Shown here piece after piece: positions 61,301 to 64,000 of a stretch of DNA of 64,000 nt (the stretch's first letter is position 1; each line of letters begins with the position of its first letter). Below the pieces are notes generated by a model. That model saw nothing but the letters and a program-made list of their open reading frames with translations, was not told where the DNA came from and did no database searches. The position numbers and the translations under genes were made by a program. Source of the stretch: Bombyx mori (Eukaryota; Arthropoda; Insecta; Lepidoptera; Bombycidae); NCBI RefSeq assembly GCF_030269925.1, contig NC_085112.1:16493501-16557500 (forward strand), written 5' to 3'.

Positions 61301-61865
61301 CACCTCGAAAATGATCGTTCCGTGGTCAGATCCTATAAAGTCATCGACCGTCCAGCTGTGTATTTTATCCATCATGTTTTCGGTGGAGACAGTAACGTCA
61401 ATGTGGCTCTTAAGAGTCTTGTCTCCTCTTATCGTTCTGAAAGTAGGCTCGTCTCCCTCATTTAATATGTGCATTCCCATTTCTATGAAAGAGGATGCCA
61501 TAAGTCTGCCCCTTTCGTCTTCTCTTTGGCTGTTCCACCACACACTCTTTGCGTTACAGTCCCCTCCCATGATGATACCACAACCACCGAAACTTTTGCG
61601 GATGTTTTTCAGTTGTTCCAGGTACGGCTCTATGGGCTTCCCAGGCTCGAAGTAGAAGGACACCAGGATGAGTTCAGAGGTCAGATTTCTGATTTTTACC
61701 ACTGAGATGTTGTTTGTAGTATGTTCCAAGCATTGATAGACCTCAAGGTCATCGTCAAACACTGCTATCGCAGCTTTGACGACTTCCCCGGTATCGAAGA
61801 CACTCTGCAGAATCTTTACCCCCCTGTAGTCTCTCATCCTTCTCGCACCACCCACATACGGCTCC
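58313..61865 (-). CDS. TRAS-like ORF2 of element 2 (endonuclease, reverse transcriptase, RNase H), N-terminus split off
   Basis: The frame is open from the insertion point (Tyr-Val-Gly-Gly-Ala-Arg-Arg) to the stop. Endonuclease: MGGDCNAKSVWWNSQ and FIGSDHGTIIF. Reverse transcriptase: SYRPIGLLPVLGKILERML, VSLDIQGAFDSAWW, GCVQGSIAGPTLWN and QAYADDVVIV (catalytic Asp pair present). RNase H: IYTDGSKMEGKVG, FCDSRAALDSL and WIKAHAGIKGNERADKLAK. Terminal knuckle: C-P-C-D…H…C. No internal stops, so the insertion at its 5' end may be the only disabling event. Confidence 0.92.
61852..61865 (+). repeat. Target-site duplication, left (CCACATACGGCTCC)
   Basis: Repeated exactly at 63914-63927; a shared following T may make it 15 bp. 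In the host ORF it encodes Glu-Pro-Tyr-Val of the endonuclease. Confidence 0.95.
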
Positions 61866-63913
61866 TTTTTTTTTTTTTTTTTTTTTTTTTCGGGTAGAGG
61901 GCCGAACCTCCTACGAGGTCCCCGCGCAAAAGGGGCGCGCGGGGTATGTGAGACTCAACGATCTGCATGGTGTTGTGAGCAGACCGCGGGCCCAAGGATT
62001 TTAGAGCCCACCCACTAAACGACTCCTCTGCACTCTTACACCCGACGTCCGATCCCCTCCGAGGTCAGAACCCGGATGAGGTAGGGGGGCTACCGCGGTC
62101 AACACTACAACCAGACGGCGCGGCTCACCCCAAGGACGCCCAGCCGACGGAGCCTTCGAGGCGAATCGAAGGCTCTGAAACGTCGGCCGTCTCGGTACGG
62201 CAGCCCGTCGGGCCGCCCAGACGGTGCCGCTGGTGTCCCGGAATACCCCGCTGGACCAGAACCAGCCTGCCGGGTCGGGACGCGATACACCGTCGACCGG
62301 TCGCTCTATTCACTCCACGGCAGCGCGCTAGAGTGCTGGTAGCGCGCCGCGCGGCCTCACCCCCTCAGGTCGCCCCTTGACCTTCACCGGGGGGAGGCCG
62401 CCACCTACAGGGGCCGGGACGTACGGGCGTATTCCCGCCTCCGGCCCCCGGCTCGACGGCGACGGATCGGTGCGGAAAGGGAAGAGCTCTCCCTCTCTCG
62501 CTCCGCCGCCTCCTTCTGCGAGATGGTGGACTCGCAGAAGTCGAGCATCGCCTTCCAGGACGCGTCGCTGCCGAGCATCGTAGCCACGACGCGCGGCAGC
62601 GAGAGGTCCTCTCCTATGACCGCGACGAGGGCGGCGCGTTGCTCGTCGAATCCAGAGCAACGCGCCAGTGTGTGTTCCGCTGTGTCTTCCTCGTCGCGGT
62701 CCGCGCAGTGGTGGCACTGCGCCGTCGGTTCCCTTCCGGCTATCTTGTGCAAGTACCGGCCGAAACAACCATGGCCGGTAAGCATCTGCGTTAGCCGGAA
62801 GGTGAGGCATCCGCGGTCGCGGCCCACCCAGTCCGCGAGAACCGGGCGGACCGCCTCGACGGTTCGGAGGCCGGCCGACGGGTCCGCCAAGCGGCGAGAC
62901 CACGCCTCCAGCACGGACCGCCGAGAGTGGAGCCTCCGCGCTCGAACTACACCTTCGCCGGGGCGCCCTTCCCCCCTAGAGCGGAGGTCGCTACGCCACC
63001 TGTAATCGGCAGCGAGCGCCTCCGCCTCCAGGTCCCAGGGTGGCGCCCCGGCGAGCAAGCACGCCGCCTCGAAGGAGACGGTGCGGTATCCTCGGATCGC
63101 CCTGACCGCGATCGCGCGCTGCGGACGTCGCAGCGCGGCGACGTTCTGGCGGGTCAGGGCGTGGCACCATACGGGCGCGCCGTATAGTGCCATCGACCGC
63201 ACCACCCCCATGTAGAGGCGGCGCGCCACCTGATCGGGACCCCCGACGTTTGGAAGCAGCCGGCTCAAAGAGCCGGCCGTCGCCATCAGTCGAGGGCCCA
63301 ACTTCGCAAAGTGAGCGCGGAAGTTCCACCGACCATCCAGTTCAAGGCCGAGGTACCGAAGACCGGTCACCCCGACCCCGACGCGGACGCCTCCGATCAC
63401 GAGGTGGGCACCCAGAGGCGGCGCTCGTCCCGGCCCGTGAAACAACAGGGCCTGGGTTTTGTCGAGCGCCACCTCGAGTCCCAGCCGTCGGATCCTTGTG
63501 ACGACGTGTGCCACGCCTGCGCACGCCAGACGGGCAGACTCCCGGTAGTCCCTCCCCGGAGCTACGACCAACGTGTCGTCGGCGTAACATATTACGCTCA
63601 GCCCGGGGAGGGGACCCCGAATGACGCCCCGCAGGACCCAGTCGTAGCCGATATTCCACAGCAGGGGGCCCAGTACAGACCCCTGCGGAACACCGCGCTC
63701 GACGGGGAAGCGGAACATCGCCCCACCGTGTCCGATGCACTGGATCGACCTGCCCTCGAGGTAGGAGCCGATCAGTCGGCGGAGGTATGCGGGGACGCCG
63801 TGATACTCCAGCGCCCCCGCGATCACCGACCAGGGCAGGGTGTTGAAGGCGTTCCTTACATCTAAGGATAACGCCATCGCCACCCCGCCCCGGGATACGG
63901 CTTCGTCGGAGAG
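61866..63913 (-). mobile_element. 5'-truncated R1-clade LINE nested in TRAS-like element 2
   Basis: T25 (61866-61890) is its A tail; the GC-rich 3'UTR follows (61891-62404) and then ORF2 from 62405 to the truncation at 63913. It is bounded by a 14-15 bp duplication of TRAS coding sequence. Other copies or fragments of the same family lie at 17550, 33730, 42540 and 49190. Confidence 0.93.
62405..63913 (-). CDS. R1-clade LINE ORF2, reverse transcriptase to C-terminus (truncated)
   Basis: The frame begins inside the reverse transcriptase, just before motif A (LSLDVRNAFNTLPW). It continues with RGVPQGSVLGPLLWNIGYDW and VICYADDTLVV (catalytic YADD), then a long thumb and C-terminal region with AVRAIRGYRTVSFEAACLLA. 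A zinc knuckle, CHHCADRDEEDTAEHTLARC, ends the conserved part, followed by a basic tail and stop at 62405-62407. There is no RNase H domain, unlike the TRAS-like neighbours. Endonuclease and ORF1 are lost by truncation. The frame has no stop, so the insertion looks young. Confidence 0.88.
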   Translation of the reverse strand, partial: LSDEAVSRGGVAMALSLDVRNAFNTLPWSVIAGALEYHGVPAYLRRLIGSYLEGRSIQCIGHGGAMFRFPVERGVPQGSVLGPLLWNIGYDWVLRGVIRGPLPGLSVICYADDTLVVAPGRDYRESARLACAGVAHVVTRIRRLGLEVALDKTQALLFHGPGRAPPLGAHLVIGGVRVGVGVTGLRYLGLELDGRWNFRAHFAKLGPRLMATAGSLSRLLPNVGGPDQVARRLYMGVVRSMALYGAPVWCHALTRQNVAALRRPQRAIAVRAIRGYRTVSFEAACLLAGAPPWDLEAEALAADYRWRSDLRSRGEGRPGEGVVRARRLHSRRSVLEAWSRRLADPSAGLRTVEAVRPVLADWVGRDRGCLTFRLTQMLTGHGCFGRYLHKIAGREPTAQCHHCADRDEEDTAEHTLARCSGFDEQRAALVAVIGEDLSLPRVVATMLGSDASWKAMLDFCESTISQKEAAERERESSSLSAPIRRRRAGGRRREYARTSRPL

Positions 63914-63927
63914 CCACATACGGCTCC
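63914..63927 (+). repeat. Target-site duplication, right
   Basis: Exact copy of 61852-61865. Confidence 0.95.
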
Positions 63928-64000
63928 TGGATTAACGCTATTTTAATTTTTCGGCGTTGTGCCTCAACTATCAATTCTTCCGTTGCCAACAACTTGCGCT
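63914..64000 (-). CDS. N-terminal piece of TRAS-like ORF2 of element 2
   Basis: The - strand reads LLATEELIVEAQRRKIKIAL followed by I-Q-E-P-Y-V, equivalent to LATAELAIEATTRKAAIALI of element 1. It resumes the endonuclease frame interrupted at 61865. An apparent longer ORF running from here into the nested element is an artefact of the junction. Confidence 0.88.

Noticed and set aside
60951..61655. 234-codon + strand ORF
   Set aside because: Shadow of the second TRAS-like ORF2; Ser/Leu-rich with no domain.
63342..63992. 216-codon - strand ORF starting with the TRAS-like endonuclease N-terminus
   Set aside because: It crosses the insertion junction; after I-Q-E-P-Y-V it runs out of frame through the nested LINE and is an artefact.

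Overview
The window looks like nuclear DNA of a moth, most likely Bombyx or a close relative. The evidence is short arrays of the insect telomeric repeat TTAGG carrying TRAS-type (R1-clade) non-LTR retrotransposons, tRNA-derived SINEs of the silkworm Bm1 kind, many lepidopteran LINE tails, and a large intron-rich host gene whose introns are full of transposon relics. No rRNA gene, complete tRNA gene, CRISPR array or bacterial operon was seen.

Region 1 (about 2.9-25.4 kb, + strand) is the 3' part of one host gene, a membrane-associated collagen of the type XIII/XXIII/XXV (MACIT) class. At least 22 exons can be read by splice sites, phase and Gly-X-Y periodicity. They give collagen block COL1, a non-collagenous NC2 segment, COL2, a short NC3 made of three tiny exons, COL3, and an NC4 end with the family's Cys-Pro-Leu-Gly / Pro-Gly-Cys pattern, followed by an unusual acidic, tyrosine-containing tail. 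The cytoplasmic and membrane-spanning N-terminus lies upstream and is not visible. The gene has two alternative 3' ends: a short form stops at 19493-19495 and lacks NC4, and a long form stops at 24096-24098. Exons 9082-9179 and 13373-13461 have phases that make them look mutually exclusive.

Region 2 (about 25.4-38.3 kb) is a transposon graveyard. It holds a terminal-inverted-repeat DNA transposon with a SWIM-zinc-finger ORF, a 5'-truncated jockey-like LINE, a full-length SINE with a readable pol III A box and B box, a dead mariner/Tc1-type transposase, an R1-clade LINE fragment with a 16-bp target-site duplication, and an A-B-A arrangement of unclassified repeats.

Region 3 (39.4-42.2 kb) holds two intronless, closely spaced + strand ORFs (164 and 698 aa) that I do not recognise. 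The second has a glycine-zipper-like N-terminus, a long charged middle and three C-terminal membrane segments. This pair is the best candidate for something undescribed.

Region 4 (42.3-49.7 kb) is again mobile DNA: a broken gypsy-type retroelement with a gag piece out of order behind its RNase H, a THAP-domain exon, a second TIR element related to the first, a LINE ORF2 C-terminus, and a tandem repeat with a perfect hairpin.

Region 5 (49.7-64 kb) is telomere-repeat-associated. (TTAGG)10 is followed by a near-complete TRAS-like element on the - strand (ORF1, ORF2 with endonuclease, reverse transcriptase and RNase H), then (TTAGG)13, then a second TRAS-like element. An R1-clade LINE, flanked by a 14-15 bp target duplication, has inserted into the endonuclease coding region of the second element.
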